Shown here in pieces: positions 34,488-46,023 of a stretch of DNA of 64,000 nt. The DNA comes from Gaeumannomyces sp. JS-464 (lineage: Eukaryota; Ascomycota; Sordariomycetes; Magnaporthales; Magnaporthaceae): positions 6,262,001 through 6,326,000 of the forward strand of contig NGZR01000003.1 of the NCBI GenBank assembly GCA_002197995.1, read 5' to 3'. The notes under the pieces were generated by a model. That model searched no databases, had not been told where the DNA came from, and worked only from the letters and a program-made list of their open reading frames with translations. Position numbers and translations under genes: made by a program. Numbering within the stretch: the first letter of the stretch is position 1; each line of letters opens with the position of its first letter.

Positions 34488-37262
34488 ATGGAGCCGCCCC
34501 TCCACGAGCCCGAGCCCTTCTGGGCCATCACCCCGGAGCCAACCCCAGATCCATCCGCCCTGAAAAGGCGCCCGCCCCGAAAGAAGACGGCAGCCGCCGC
34601 CGCCGCCCTCCCCACGCCGCCTCTTGACCACGGAAGTCCCCTGAAGCAGCGGCCGCTTTCTGCCCGCCTGCTCAGGGCCAGTACACCGTGCTGGACGAGG
34701 CGCCTGCTGAGGCAGGACAGGCCGAAGCAGCCCGAATCCACGGCCAGGCGTCTGGCCACCAGACGCAACTGCTAGGCGGAGAGGACCGCGAAAACGAACA
34801 CGCCCACAACTTCACTTACACCGCCTACGATTTTGACCACGACCATGACGACCATGACAACAACGACCATGATTACGAGGACGAACACGGTGGCGCGCAC
34901 CCGCCCTTCACCGCCGCGGGCCTCCCAGGCCAGGGCGGCGCACTCGCAAGAGCCGCGCTCCCCTTTTGTAGACTGCTACCTGTCCGACGATACCGACGAC
35001 GAGCCTGGAGGAGCCCAGCTGCCTGAAGGGTATCTCGGCATGTCATCGAAACACACAGCACAGGCGCCCCAGATGTTTACCCACGATGATGTCGACATAG
35101 ATTCGGCCGACGAGGACGACCAAGCCGATGTCGACTCGGCGAGCGAGCAGGGCGATGAGCAAGATGTCGACGAGTCCGTCCTTCAGCCCTTCATTGACAT
35201 GCCAAGCTCGGTTCTCGAGGCGTACATGCACGCACCCTACTCGGCAGCTCCGTCGTTGACACCTCAAGGACAGCCGTTGCCCTTGATGGGGACAGGTCTC
35301 AGCTTCGACACAGCAGCCCACGCCGCCCAAGTCGAAATGCAGGCCCACCAGGCCGCATACCAGCAGCCCGTGCCGGATCCGCATCTTCACTCGGCTGCCG
35401 CCGGCCTCGGGCCCCTGATGGACGCCATTGGCAGCGCGAACCTGCTCGCGCCCGGCAACATGAGCCTGCAGAGCCTTGTGTTCTCGTGGCGCGCATGCCC
35501 AGGCATGCTTCGTGGAGCTTGTATGGCGAGGACACGAGCCGCCCGTGTATCAACAACGCCAACGCTCAGTTTGTTACTTCTAGCAAACCATTGTGTGTCG
35601 AGTACGCTAATCTCGAGGGTGACCGCTGCGACCTCCAGGGCATTAATTGGGAAGACATGGGCGTCTCGAGGCAGTTGGCTCGCGACCGCCGGCACATGAC
35701 GTACCGCAACTTTGTTCATGAGCCAGGCTCTGACAAGTGGAGGGTAAGTTTGTCACTGGTCACATCCCTATCTGTCCAACTCACACTTGCCTCCTCCGGG
35801 CGGGTCCGTTTCTGGTGTGCTGAGTAAGAGGTCTTTTGGGCACGTAGCTGACAAGGCGGCACGCAGTCCGACTACCCCGACGTCGACCTGCCTAGCACCG
35901 ACGACTTCTTTCGATTCAAGCGCATGGACATAAGGAAAAACGTGTACCTTGCGCACTTCCAGCTCCGGAACCTGGTGGCTTGCACGGCGCCTAACCAAAT
36001 CTTCTATACGGGCCAGGCTGTGGTGCACGGCTTTGACCCATGGACCAAGAGCAACGAGACGGCGCTGAAGAGCACCGAGAACCCAGACTGTCCCCTCTCG
36101 ACCATGGACGCGGCCCATGACGTCTTGGTCGCCGGTAACTTCCTTGGTGAATACATGGTGCGCCGGCTCGGCTACGACGGCTACGATCAGCCGGCACAGT
36201 TGGAAGGCACCCTAACCTCGAGCTCCTCGGCCATCACCAACCACGTGCAGCTGCAGATGCCGCGGCGATCGTCAACGCCACAGGCCTGCTTCGCGTCAAA
36301 CGATGCGGGCCTGCGTCTCCTGGATATTGCCACAAACACAATCGTATCCGAGACCATGTTCAGCTTCCCCATCAACTGCACGGCCGTGTCTCCTGATGGC
36401 CAGCTGCGCGTCATGGTCGGCGACCACAAGGATGTGCTCGTGGTCCCAGCAGATGGGAGCCGGATCAACGTCGTAGGCTCGGCGTTCGGGGCACCGACGC
36501 AAAGATCCGGGCCGAGCAGCAGCTTCCCGGCCACCGCGACCACGGGTTCGCATGCGCGTGGGCCGATGACGGCCACACCATCGCGACGGGGTTCCAGGAC
36601 CGGATCGTCAATATTTGGGACGCGCGCAACTGGCGGGAACCTGTGGCCACGATCCGCACGCACATGGCCGGCGCGAGGTCGCTCCGCTTCTCGCCTGCCG
36701 GGTCCGGGCCGAGTGCTCGTGGCGGCCGAGGAGGCCGACTACGTCAACATCATAGACGCCTGCACATTCCGGTCCAAGCAGACGATCGACTTCTTCGGCG
36801 AGATTGGCGGAATCGCCTTCGAGCCGACCGAGGGCCGCGACCTCTACGCCTTTGTGACGGACCCCGCGAGGGGCGGCATCATGCAGCTCGAGAGGTGTGA
36901 CGGGATCGGGAGCCTGTCCAACGAGATGATGCAGTACCGTCCGCAGCACCAGCGTCCTGGCGGTGGCAAGCCAGGACAGCTACAGTCCAGAGCAGCAAGC
37001 GTACCGCGGCGGCGGTTTCGGTGACGCAAGGTGGCGACCTCCGCCCCAGAGCCCACCACAGTGGCAGCAGCAATACCAACACCGGTGGCAGCCGCAGAAG
37101 GCGGCCTACAGCCAGAGGCGTGCTTGGGATTCACCGCCCGTCACGTCATCGTCAGATTGGCCCCAGGGCTCCATGTCGGCTGCCACACGAAAGAACCGCC
37201 GGGCACAGGCCAGGCGGCGCCATCGCGAGGCGGTTCTCGACCTCTTCGATGTCATATTATGA
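34488..37262 (+). CDS. Fungal WD40-repeat protein, resembling the DUF2415 group
   Basis: Start MEPPLHEPEPFWAITPEP. The N-terminal third is acidic and disordered, with a His/Asp tract (DHDHDDHDNNDHDYED) and SDDTDDEPGG. The conserved part begins LYGEDTSRPCINNANAQF, VSRQLARDRRHMTYRNF, crosses an intron (35744..35866, GTAAGT...CGCAG) into DLPSTDDFFRFKRMDIRKNVYLAHFQLRNL (printed in part), then beta-propeller blades: VVHGFDPW, NTIVSETMFSFPINCTAVSPD, GHRDHGFACAWADDG, QDRIVNIWDARNWREP, LVAAEEADYVNIIDA. Function is unknown to me; such proteins are cytoplasmic/nuclear scaffolds. About six frame changes are needed (about 34665, 34935, 35478, 36472, 36705, 36955). The end is uncertain: 37024 in one frame, or 37262 after the last shift, where a Gln/Pro/Trp-rich tail (GFGDARWRPPPQ) looks coding. 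Confidence 0.75.
34829..34892 (+). repeat. His/Asp-coding repeat in the WD40 gene
   Basis: Imperfect repeat of GACCAT codons giving an alternating Asp/His tract in the disordered N terminus. Confidence 0.5.
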
Positions 37263-38094
37263 AACAAGTTCTGGCGTGGTATTCGTCTTTTTTTCTCGTT
37301 TCGAAAGGCTCCAACAACGACTTGATGACTCGGTCGGCATTTTGTTTTTCTGCTCTTCACGCCGTCATGATGGATGAAACGAAGCTCGGAACGATGATGA
37401 TCAGGCCGCAGAACTCTTACGACGAGATGCGGCTTCTCTTCTGCCTTCTCATTCGCTTCTCCCTCTCCCTCTTGTTTGCCTAATTCACCCTTTGTTGTTG
37501 CCACCTGCTGCGCATCCTTTTTGTCTTCCCCCCGCTGAAGATCAAGAAGTCGACGTTGTTAAGGGTAACTAAACGCTTTGGTGGTTTGGCAGGGGTTAGT
37601 CATTTTCGCATGACGGACCGATGAATTAGCGACGGCTCAATCCGGACGGGGGATATACACGTGGGAGGGTCCCCTGGTGTTTAGGTATGGGGACGGACAC
37701 GGAGTTCACTCTTGCACCATCTCTCGGTCGAAACTGTTGGGCTGTATGTAATGTGGTGGCGCCGGCCTTGTTCTCCCTTCTGGTGGCGGACCAGGAAGGG
37801 GGGCAAGACAGCGGCGAAGGGGAAGGAAGGGGGAGGGAGTCCTGGCTGCGGCATACACACGGGGCAGCTTCACGACGGATACAATACAGGACGGCGTAGG
37901 GAACCGGTCTCTAGCGGCTTTTTCTGCGCGCCGGATGGCGGCGACGCGGGCACTGCTGCGGGCAGGCCTGGCCATGTTTTGCCGCGGAACGTGGACCCCG
38001 TTATGGATAACGAATTGTGTGTTTAGCGTAAGGTATTTTGTGCAATGTGAACACATTTGCTTCCGGTTCCGGAAAGGAACTCCGGAATGGGGAG

Positions 38095-38132
<38 letters not shown>

Positions 38133-39066
38133 AAACATGGCGATGCCATTTACACTTGTCTTGAGGTGGATGAGGCCCATTGGGGCCGTGAGACCTATTT
38201 AGGACATGCGGGGTGGGGGGGAATTGGAGAGACTGCGATCCCGTGAGCTCTATCTTCGATACTCTTCAAAAGAGTGAAGAGCGACACTAGGTTCATCATA
38301 GCTCAATTACGCCATCGTAACTGAGCCAGATGAAACACACATTCATCAACATGCGCTACTTTTATCACCACGAGGCGAGCAGTATCTTGCATCACGCAGC
38401 GCACGCATCGAGCATCGCAAGTCATGGAGCAGAAACAAAGTCGATGCCTTTTAAAGTATTGAACCCACTAAGTGAGAAAAAAAAGACGCCAAAGAGGGGG
38501 CAAAAAAAAAAAAAGTATTAGAATAATCAGGGCGAGCTTTCCCACCTTCCCACAGGCCCCATGTGGAAAAGATTAGGTAGTAGATAAAATAAGCAAAACG
38601 ATGATGCGCCATGCAATCAATCAGCCGTCATCAAAGCGTGAAGAGAGGCAGAGAACTGGTGTTGTAGCCATCAGTCCGCCGAATAAAGAAAAATGAGCAA
38701 ACATAGGCCCTCCCAAAACCAACCGAACGACGCCGTAGGAACAAAAACCTGGCCATCCGATCCCGGAAGCCAGGATTTGAGCAGAACCGGGACGAGGAGA
38801 AAAAGAAGCAGATAACCTCCAACAGATTAAGACCAAGAGAGATCATTGCTGCAGGAGCAATGAATATGCCAAATTTTTTTTATCCCTTATTCCCGCCCAA
38901 AAGGCGGTTATGAGGGATAATCGCCAGGAGTGGTATATAAAAAGAGGAGAGTAAAACAAGGATCAACAAAGGCTTGAGAGAATAACGCCAACAAACATGA
39001 GCTGCCAGAATCCACCTCGTCATATATCTGCTTCGCGGCGACGGAAATGCAACGGCTCCGTCAACA
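37263..39066. other. Convergent intergenic region, WD40 / Polo kinase
   Basis: 1.8 kb of 3' flanks with a 35-base T run at 38097-38131 and an A run near 38502-38514. No gene seen. Confidence 0.45.
38097..38131. repeat. Homopolymer T35
   Basis: Longest uninterrupted single-base run in the window, in the 3' region between two convergent genes. Confidence 0.9.
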
Positions 39067-42000
39067 TCATGCAGTCCGGTTCGGCTGGCGAGGGATAGCG
39101 CTCTCGTCCACGTCGGGTTTGATGTCGTTGGGGTTCTTGGGGTCGAACCAGGTGGTAGCTCGGTAGTCGCCGTGGAGGGCCCCAATAGTGACCCAGACGT
39201 GCTTCTGCATTCCAGGGGGAGCCCCCGGGGATGGCTGAATCCTGTCCGTCATGCGGTACCCCCTCCAGCGGAGCCGGCCCTCGGGGGACCTGTCGCCCGT
39301 TCCGACGCCGCAGCCGGCAATCCACTCGCGGACGACCGAGCGCATGAACTCGATCTTGCGGCGGAAGTCGTTGGCCGCGGGGATGTTGCGCATCTCTGGC
39401 GCGATCTCGGGCCGCCGCCACGACGGGTTGCCGGCCCGCACCGTCTTGGCTGACGACACGTTGAAGTTGAGGAGCGTCTGCAGCGGGTACGAGAGCACCG
39501 TCCGCTCGTCAAGCGACGTCTCGTCCAGCACGCCCTCGTTGGCCAGCTTGTGTGCCGCCTCCTCGGTGAGGTGCCAGAAGTGACACCACGTGCCCGTGGC
39601 GTCGACTACAATCTTGGTGTGGTCGGGGAAGTTGAACTGGATATGGCCGTCGCCGAAGAGCCAGCAACCAACATCGCCGAATCGCTGATAGAACACGACT
39701 ACATCCTTCACGTCCTCGGCCGGGTCCGCCGCCCGGGCCAGCACCGGCAGCTCAGCGTCGAAGTCGCGGCTGAAGGTGAGCATGTAGTTGGCGAACTTCT
39801 TCCACAGCACAATCCTCTCGCGCCTGCGGTGTTCCCAGATGTTCTTGCCGTATGTCATCTTGGCCGCCTCGCCGTCCCCGGTGAGCTCGACCCGGAAGCT
39901 TTCGGGGCTGACGTAGAGGGTGGAGAAACCCTGCTCCCCATTGTGCTCATAAAAGGGTATGCTCCTGGTCATGGGCACGACCTGGAGCCTGTCGGGGTAA
40001 GACGGGTCCTTCCGGCGGATGACGTGGTTCTCGCCGTCGTGGACGAGGAAGCAGGTGGGCGGGATGATTTCCGTCCTCTCGCCGTTGTCGACGGGCATCT
40101 GGCGTAGTATACATCCGATGCCGCCGTCACTGAGGACGTATCCCAGACCGAACTTATTGGTGTAGTCGACCCATTTGACCACGATCTGCGGCGTGGCCGG
40201 CGGCTTCTCCTTGGTAGAGACGAATGCTGTCGTCCGCGAGTTCAGCGCCCGCTCGAGCTCGGCCTGGAGCTTGCGCAGCCGCTCCAGAACGACGTCTGGT
40301 TTCATGCTCGGGACCGTCTCGACGGGCTCCGAGGGGCTGAAGATGCTCGTCATCTTCGCTGGTGCCCCAGGTACCGCTCCACCTGATATCGTTGCTACAC
40401 CGTCACGCCGGGCTACAGCCGTCTGCGGACGGGTCGGGTTACTAGCCGCCCTGCGCAGCGCAGGCTCCGTCCTGCTGGTCGGAAGCTGTGTCCTCGTCGA
40501 ACGAGTCTTCACGGTCCCTGCCTGCTCACGGGCCTCTACCGACCTGGCGCTTTGAGATCGAGATAGAGTCATTTGTCCGAGCCTATCCGTCAGGGTCGCA
40601 GTCGCGGCAGCCGCCTCCTCTGCTTCCTTCTTCGCTCTGCTGCGGGCGGCAGCCGATTGCCTCGCGGGGGCCTCCTGGACCTCCTGCACGGTCACGGTAG
40701 TTGTGGTGATGGCGACAGCCTTGGCCGGCCTATTTTGAGCCCTCTGCTGCGCCGCAAAGCTCTGTGGAGGGCCTGCACGAACAATCGTCGCGCCCGTTAT
40801 TGGGTTCCGCGCCAGGGGGCTGATATCGTCTAGTGGCGGCGCGACCGGCGAGGCCGAGGTCAATGGCAAAAATCGCTGCTTCAGCCGCCCATCCTTGGCA
40901 GCCTCCTCGAATGGCCTATAGACAATGCCTTCAGCCAGGGGGATGATGGGAGTCAGCCCAGCCTGTTCCTCGCCCGCCATTTCCTTCCAGATGGGGCGGT
41001 GGACACGCTGAGTTTCGCACAAGGGCCCGACCTCGCAGGCGTTGCACATATCCTTCAGGTTGCGCAGGTTCTCAGTCTCCTCGGTCTCGGTCCTGGGGAA
41101 GTTGTAGAAGCGCTCCTGCTCAGGAGGGTATTCCCGAAGCCTTGGGCTCATGTCTTCCGGAACTGGCATGTAGCCACAGCGGAAGAAGGGGTGTTGGACA
41201 ATCTGGTCCGGGTCCGGTCTCCTGTCGGCTTCCTGCAGCATATTGGCCACAAGGTTCTTAGCCTCTGGGCTGATGATCTTGCTCGAGGTCTCCCTCTCGG
41301 CCACTCGTAGTCCCGGTCGCGGGCGCGCGGTAGATCTCGTCGGTGGTGGTGGACTGGAAGGGCGGCTTGGAGGTGAGCATGGCGAAGACGATGACGCCCA
41401 AACTCCAGATGTCAACGTTGTGGTCGTGGCCTTTGCGTCCCTTCTCCAGAATCTCGGGGGCGATGTAGTTGGGGGTGCCACAAGGGTCGTGCGGCGGATG
41501 GTCTGCATGTCCTTGCCGGTAACCAGGAGAGCGGCGAGACCAAAGTCGCCGATCTTAGCGTTCATCTGTTTGTCGAGGAAGATGTTGCCCATCTTGAGGT
41601 CGCGGTGGATGATGCCCTTGGAGTGCATGTACTTGATGGCGCCGGCGATCTGGACCGAGTAGAAGCGCACCTCAGCCTCAGTCACGCCCTTGCGGCGCTT
41701 AACCATGTCCATCAGCGAGCCGTTGGGGCACAGCTCGAGGACGAGGTAGGTGCTGCTCTCGAATGAAAAGGCGCGGTGGAACTGCACGATGTTCTGGTGC
41801 CTCATTTTGGAGTGGATCTGCAGTTCTGTCTGGAACTTCTGCTCCATCTTGCGCGGCATCTCGCTCTTGACAATCTTGAGCGCGTACCGCTTGCGCGTGC
41901 CGGCGGGCTGGCCCTCGTAGCAAACGGCGAAGCCGCCCTTGCCGAGCAGCTTGCCGACCTGGTAGACCATGCCATCTCTGCACTCGGCGCTTGGGGGCTC

Positions 42001-42159
42001 CGTGACGTGCGGCGGAGGTGGTGGTGGGTGCTCCTTCTCCTTGTTGGCCTTGAGCTGGGCCGTGGCCTTGTTCTTGACATCGTTCGCCCTCTGCGGGCGC
42101 TGGGCATTAGCGTCCCGCGGGGACAGCGCCTCCATATCGACGCCCTTTGCTACCATCAT
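39067..42159 (-). CDS. Polo-like kinase (Cdc5/Plo1/PLKA type)
   Basis: A Ser/Thr kinase that drives mitotic entry, spindle function and cytokinesis. It reads as one open frame of 1030 codons, no intron. The kinase domain starts near residue 66: [13 protein letters not shown] (glycine loop), YALKIVK (ATP Lys), [12 protein letters not shown] (catalytic loop), IGDFGLA. The next 80 or so residues are nonsense in this frame, but the correct frame lies one base away ([30 protein letters not shown]), and the main frame resumes at [17 protein letters not shown]. Three missing bases (about 41490, 41325 and 41305) explain it. A Ser/Thr/Ala-rich linker leads to polo box 1 ([19 protein letters not shown]) and polo box 2 ([24 protein letters not shown]; the His and Lys are the phosphopeptide-binding pair). 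Size fits Aspergillus PLKA rather than yeast Cdc5. Start taken at the first of two adjacent ATGs. Confidence 0.95.
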   Translation of the reverse strand: MMVAKGVDMEALSPRDANAQRPQRANDVKNKATAQLKANKEKEHPPPPPPHVTEPPSAECRDGMVYQVGKLLGKGGFAVCYEGQPAGTRKRYALKIVKSEMPRKMEQKFQTELQIHSKMRHQNIVQFHRAFSFESSTYLVLELCPNGSLMDMVKRRKGVTEAEVRFYSVQIAGAIKYMHSKGIIHRDLKMGNIFLDKQMNAKIGDFGLAALLVTGKDMQTIRRTTLVAPPTTSPPRFWRRDAKATTTTLTSGVWASSSSPCSPPSRPSSPPPPTRSTARPRPGLRVAERETSSKIISPEAKNLVANMLQEADRRPDPDQIVQHPFFRCGYMPVPEDMSPRLREYPPEQERFYNFPRTETEETENLRNLKDMCNACEVGPLCETQRVHRPIWKEMAGEEQAGLTPIIPLAEGIVYRPFEEAAKDGRLKQRFLPLTSASPVAPPLDDISPLARNPITGATIVRAGPPQSFAAQQRAQNRPAKAVAITTTTVTVQEVQEAPARQSAAARSRAKKEAEEAAAATATLTDRLGQMTLSRSQSARSVEAREQAGTVKTRSTRTQLPTSRTEPALRRAASNPTRPQTAVARRDGVATISGGAVPGAPAKMTSIFSPSEPVETVPSMKPDVVLERLRKLQAELERALNSRTTAFVSTKEKPPATPQIVVKWVDYTNKFGLGYVLSDGGIGCILRQMPVDNGERTEIIPPTCFLVHDGENHVIRRKDPSYPDRLQVVPMTRSIPFYEHNGEQGFSTLYVSPESFRVELTGDGEAAKMTYGKNIWEHRRRERIVLWKKFANYMLTFSRDFDAELPVLARAADPAEDVKDVVVFYQRFGDVGCWLFGDGHIQFNFPDHTKIVVDATGTWCHFWHLTEEAAHKLANEGVLDETSLDERTVLSYPLQTLLNFNVSSAKTVRAGNPSWRRPEIAPEMRNIPAANDFRRKIEFMRSVVREWIAGCGVGTGDRSPEGRLRWRGYRMTDRIQPSPGAPPGMQKHVWVTIGALHGDYRATTWFDPKNPNDIKPDVDESAIPRQPNRTA

Positions 42160-42259
42160 TCTCGGCGGACCATAAACACTGCTGACTCGGGAGCAATGGC
42201 GGTGGTGGGCGGGCGAGCGAGATCCGACAGGGATCTGGTGGTGTGAAAGTCCGAGTACC

Positions 42260-42274
42260 CAAGGTAGGTAGGTA
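42260..42274. repeat. AGGTAGGTACG element in the Polo kinase promoter
   Basis: Copy of the TAGG/TACC element, about 100 bases upstream of the Polo-kinase start codon. Confidence 0.5.
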
Positions 42275-42833
42275 CGTCGGTCCTAAGCCAAGCTGTCTGG
42301 GAAAGCGTCGCGGTCCTGTTTCGACGGCGGTTAGGTCCCAGTGTGGCAAGCAGGCTGTTGTCCGTGTTCTGGATGTTTTTGGAATATTAAAATATTAGCA
42401 TTGTTGGGCGAGTGACTTTTGTCTCAGCGCCAGCAAGCCGTGGTTGCCAGGCCGGAGGATGGACGAGGGTCCAGACAAAGGTTGGCAAATTCTTACCCAG
42501 GACAAGACCAACCAAGCGAAAAGAAAAAGAAAAAGATATACTCGCTCGCTATGTGGCACACGCGACCCAAGCTGTGCAGAGGCGCGAGAGCGAAAAAAAA
42601 GGAAAATTGAAGACAGCTTTGTTCCATGTCCTTTCGCGTCTCGTTTGCGAAGGCTGCTCTTTTCTGGTGAATTTCGGAGGCTGGGCCAAGCGCCAGTCGC
42701 GTGTTTTCGGCATGGGTTTCCGTGTTTGGAGCCACTGGTCTGGTGTTGGCGCAGCAACCCACCATGCAGTTGAGCCGTTGCTGCTTTCAGTTGACCGCCA
42801 CGGCGCCGAAATAAAAATCTGCAGTTCGACAAC

Positions 42834-42850
42834 GCTACCTACCTAGGTGC
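42834..42850. repeat. CTACCTACCTAGG element
   Basis: Second copy in the same divergent region, in the opposite orientation to the copy at 42260. Confidence 0.5.
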
Positions 42851-43803
42851 CTAATTGGAACTCCCATTCCCCGAACTTATCCAGTTGGCCTACTTTCGTG
42901 TTTCGTATATCCTTTTGTATCGTTTGTTCTTTCCAGCCCGTATCCTTTCCTATTTCCTCCATCTTGTCGGGGGTATCGATGACAACCTGTCTTTGGGTGT
43001 TCCAACTACCTAGACCGCCGTGGAGGTCAGAGCAGCTCGTGGCCCACTCGTGCTGGCCATTGCCCCACATTCAAATTTCTGGCACTGCAAAGCTTGGAGC
43101 TAGCTCAGCTTGCTCTGTGCATTGTCGGCCAATAAATCCAGAAAGTCTATGGGCTGGGCTCTCTGACTCGAAGGGGCCCGAGAAGATTGATATGGAGAAG
43201 GGAGCAGGACGGGCGAGATGCTCAAATCAAAGCCCGGCTGTACTCTCTCATCCGAGCCCACCATAATTTGAGCCACTGCATGATGCCCATGTAGATTGGC
43301 AGGTAGGCAGGTCGCACAGCGGGTCAGCGCACGCGCCTGCTCGAACATTAGCATATGCCATCTGGTGTGCAAGAAGCACGGAAGCATCCTTGCGTGTCGT
43401 CCGGCACCCGCTCGGCGTCAGCAGTGTCGGACTCGGCATGCGGCTTCCCAGCGCATTCCGTGCTGGGTGGATCAGCACCTCAGCCCGATTAGCCCGGGGA
43501 CGGGGAGTCATGAAATTCCGCCCAAGCAAAGCACAGCCTGGTGAGATTCTTGAACATGTCGACGACTAAACCGATGCTTAGTTGCCCAGAGAATCAGCAC
43601 AGAGAGATAATAGTAGTTGATTATCTTGGCTGCCCATCCCTCGCACTCAATTGCCGAGAAATCCCGCGTACGTGCATCGCTGCGGCGGTTGCGTGGTGCC
43701 AAGATTTTGCGTGCAAGAAACCCACGGTCCAACGCCGCCGACAAACCCAACCCCTTGGCACTCCCGTCCACCCCGGGCTGCTCGGTGTCGTCGCCCGCGG
43801 ACG

Positions 43804-44539
43804 ATGGTCGCACTTCCGTTGTTCAAGCTCGGTGCCCTCTTTCTCAGGCACGTCTCAAAATATGGCGCCGTAAGTTCCATTTCTTCATCTCGATTTTGCC
43901 ATCGCCTTCTCCTGTTGACCCGCGCCCCGCCTCACCACAGAACCGGATAAAGATCCAGGCGCACGATCATCCAAAGTTTCGAACGTTCGCTGCGAAATAT
44001 GGCCAGGTGATACACCAGCTGAACATGCGGCTCTCGGTCGCAAGCCTGAGGAACGTCGAGGCCGAGATGAAGGCCAAGGAGCTGGCCGAGACCCCCACCG
44101 TCAAGACCAAGGAGCAGACGGAGAAGGAGGAGAAGGCCAAGGCGGCCGGCAGAACCGCGCGGGGGCGGGGCCCGCCAGCCGCTTCAGGAGCGTGTGGAAG
44201 CGCAAGTTCAGGCCGCTGCCCGAGGCAAAGGCCGTCGACCTGTTCGCCGACGTCATCGGCGACGCCTTCATCCTGCTCATCGCCAGCGCCCTCGTCATCT
44301 ACGAGTACCACCGCACCGCCCAGAAGCCCGACGCGAACCTCGAAAAGATACGGGAGCTCGACGGCCAGCTCGAAGAGCTGCGCAGGCGCGAGGAGGAGCT
44401 CGAGCAGAAGGAGAGCATGCAGGCCAGCAGGATCCTCGCCCTCGAGGAGGCGCTGCGGAATTACAAGGACCCCAAGACGAAGCTACCTTTGCTCCCGTCG
44501 CCGCCACCATCAGAATCGGTGGTTGTATCGGCGACATAA
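43804..44539 (+). CDS. OPA3-like mitochondrial protein
   Basis: Fungal member of the OPA3 family, mitochondrial membrane proteins linked in animals to organelle morphology and lipid metabolism. Exon 1 (43804..43869) encodes MVALPLFKLGALFLRHVSKYGA; the intron 43870..43940 (GTAAGT...CACAG) leads to NRIKIQAHDHPKFRTFAAKYGQ and IHQLNMRLSV, the family core. A charged linker follows, then SRFRSVWKRKFRPLPEAKAVDLFADVIGDAF (in part), a single hydrophobic segment (FILLIASALVIYEY) and a coiled coil (LDGQLEELRRREEELEQKE). One base is missing between about 44150 and 44180, in G/C runs; repaired length is about 221. Divergent from the Polo kinase at a distance of 1.6 kb. Confidence 0.88.
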
Positions 44540-45109
44540 CCTCAACCGGCTGCCGAACCCGGTCTGTTTCCCCGGCCGATCATCTCGGTCTGAGGGGTTG
44601 GTGCGTGTCCATATATGTCGAAAACTCGCATCTCCCCATCCACATATAGAAACTATACGTTATTTCCCGCTCCGTCTTAGGACCGCTCCAAAAACATATC
44701 ATCGTATACCCATGCTACCTAAGGTCCATGTTAGATAGATAGACGGGTAGGCAGGGCTTCTCAAATCTACATCTTCATTGAATGAACCCTGTGTTTGCAG
44801 GTCGTAAGAGCCGCTCGATATATACGATAACATGCCCCATGAGCTGAGATACCGCTGCCAGCCTCCTATTAAACAGACCCAAAACGGGTAGGACCGGCGT
44901 GTTGGCTATTATAGGGTTGCGCTTGCCCCATTGAGGAATACCTACCCTAATGCACGAGCAGAATATTTGCAAGTCCGTTTCAAATCCGACTCGACGTGAA
45001 TATGGACATTACCCCTATCGCGGCCTCGGGCACATCCAAACGGGCACCCAACTTGACCTCCTGACGAGCCGGCCAACCAGTGACTGTCTTCCCGGCATAA
45101 CCACGCGCC
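44540..45109. other. Intergenic region
   Basis: About 570 bases, AT-richer than the genes, with a short TACCTAAGGT element at 44716. No gene seen. Confidence 0.4.
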
Positions 45110-46023
45110 ATGGCGGCCCTCTTCTCCTGCTCTATTCGTAAGCGCAAAGAATGGGCGGCGGCCGTGCCCTTGCTGTATCAATCGCGAGACATCCGATGGA
45201 GAGGTGCGATACAACGAGGCGCTTGTGCCTCTGCTTCCCATTTCTCCTAGCCAGCTCTGCGGGCTTGCTAGAGCACACTACTAACCCCTGAGCCCGGGAC
45301 ACATGGGCTTCTTGAAGAGACCACGCTCATCGCTCACGACATTGCCATCCCTCGCCCTGGAAAATTCGGCGAGGAGGAGGACGTCTTCTACTTCATGCTG
45401 CTATCGCCTGACGAAGCTGGCGATGTTGATATCGATACCAGGCTGGACCGTCTCTACAACCTCGGCGCCCACGTCGGTGTTATTTTCCTCAACCAGGGCG
45501 ATGGCTCCAACCCCTTGACTGAGTTCCAGATACGGCGAGTTTGGCTCTCCTTGCGCTAGGCTCTGTGCTTTTTTTCTGCTGTGAACTCGCTTCTAACCTT
45601 GTGTATGAGGATATAGCAATATGCACACCAGGCCCGACATGCTGATCATCCCCGTCAGTAAGCCCGAGGGATTGCCAGAGACGATAGCGGCATTCAACCA
45701 ACACCCCTCACAGCCCCCTCGAAGAGTTCCCACACCATTGGCGATGGAGGCGCTCCTGCCATTTTGCTCTATCAGCCCGCCCCTTGGGAAGCATAATGTC
45801 AACGCTCTAAGCGTAGGTTCTACCGTCTTTCTTGCCAAAGGTTTTCGGATAGAGCCACCTCTAAGGACCGATAACAAACGTTGTACAGGACAATTGCGCT
45901 TCATTCAGGGGTTTGATCGATATCATGTCTTCCGAAGAAGGTCAAGACAGCGTTCGCCGCCGCATTGGCGATCAGGAAGCTGGGGCCCTCACTCAGTTCT
46001 TCTCTGGGGAGTATGTTTTGTAA
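45110..46023 (+). CDS. Unrecognised small protein encoded by four short exons
   Basis: No single long open frame exists, but consecutive exons join in phase to about 190 residues. Exon 1 45110..45137 (MAALFSCSI, tentative), exon 2 45318..45534, exon 3 45617..45812, exon 4 45889..46023. Readable segments are AHDIAIPRPGKFGEEEDVFYFMLL (in part), LDRLYNLGAHVGVIFLNQGDG, RPDMLIIPVSKPEGLPETI, MEALLPFCSISPP, and IMSSEEGQDSVRRRIGDQEA ending FSGEYVL. Intron 2 would use a GC donor (GCGAGT) with a CTAAC branch; intron 3 is GTAGGT...ACAG. The beta-alpha-beta alternation suggests a compact globular domain. I cannot name the family. Exons 2-4 are well supported; exon 1 and the exact start are guesses. Confidence 0.55.

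Larger units (their letters stand above)
42160..43803. other. Divergent region, Polo kinase / OPA3-like
   Basis: 1.6 kb. AGGTAGGTACG and ACCTACCTAGG elements occur at 42260-42274 and 42834-42850, the first about 100 bases before the kinase start. Many short open frames, none recognised. Confidence 0.45.

Noticed and set aside
33670..34563. Open frame of 297 codons upstream of and overlapping the WD40 start
   Set aside because: Low-complexity Pro/Ser/Thr content; best explained as leader and promoter of the WD40 gene.
43617..44738. Frame of 373 codons through the OPA3 region
   Set aside because: It reads across the OPA3 intron and switches to nonsense after the frameshift; the spliced, repaired OPA3 model explains it.
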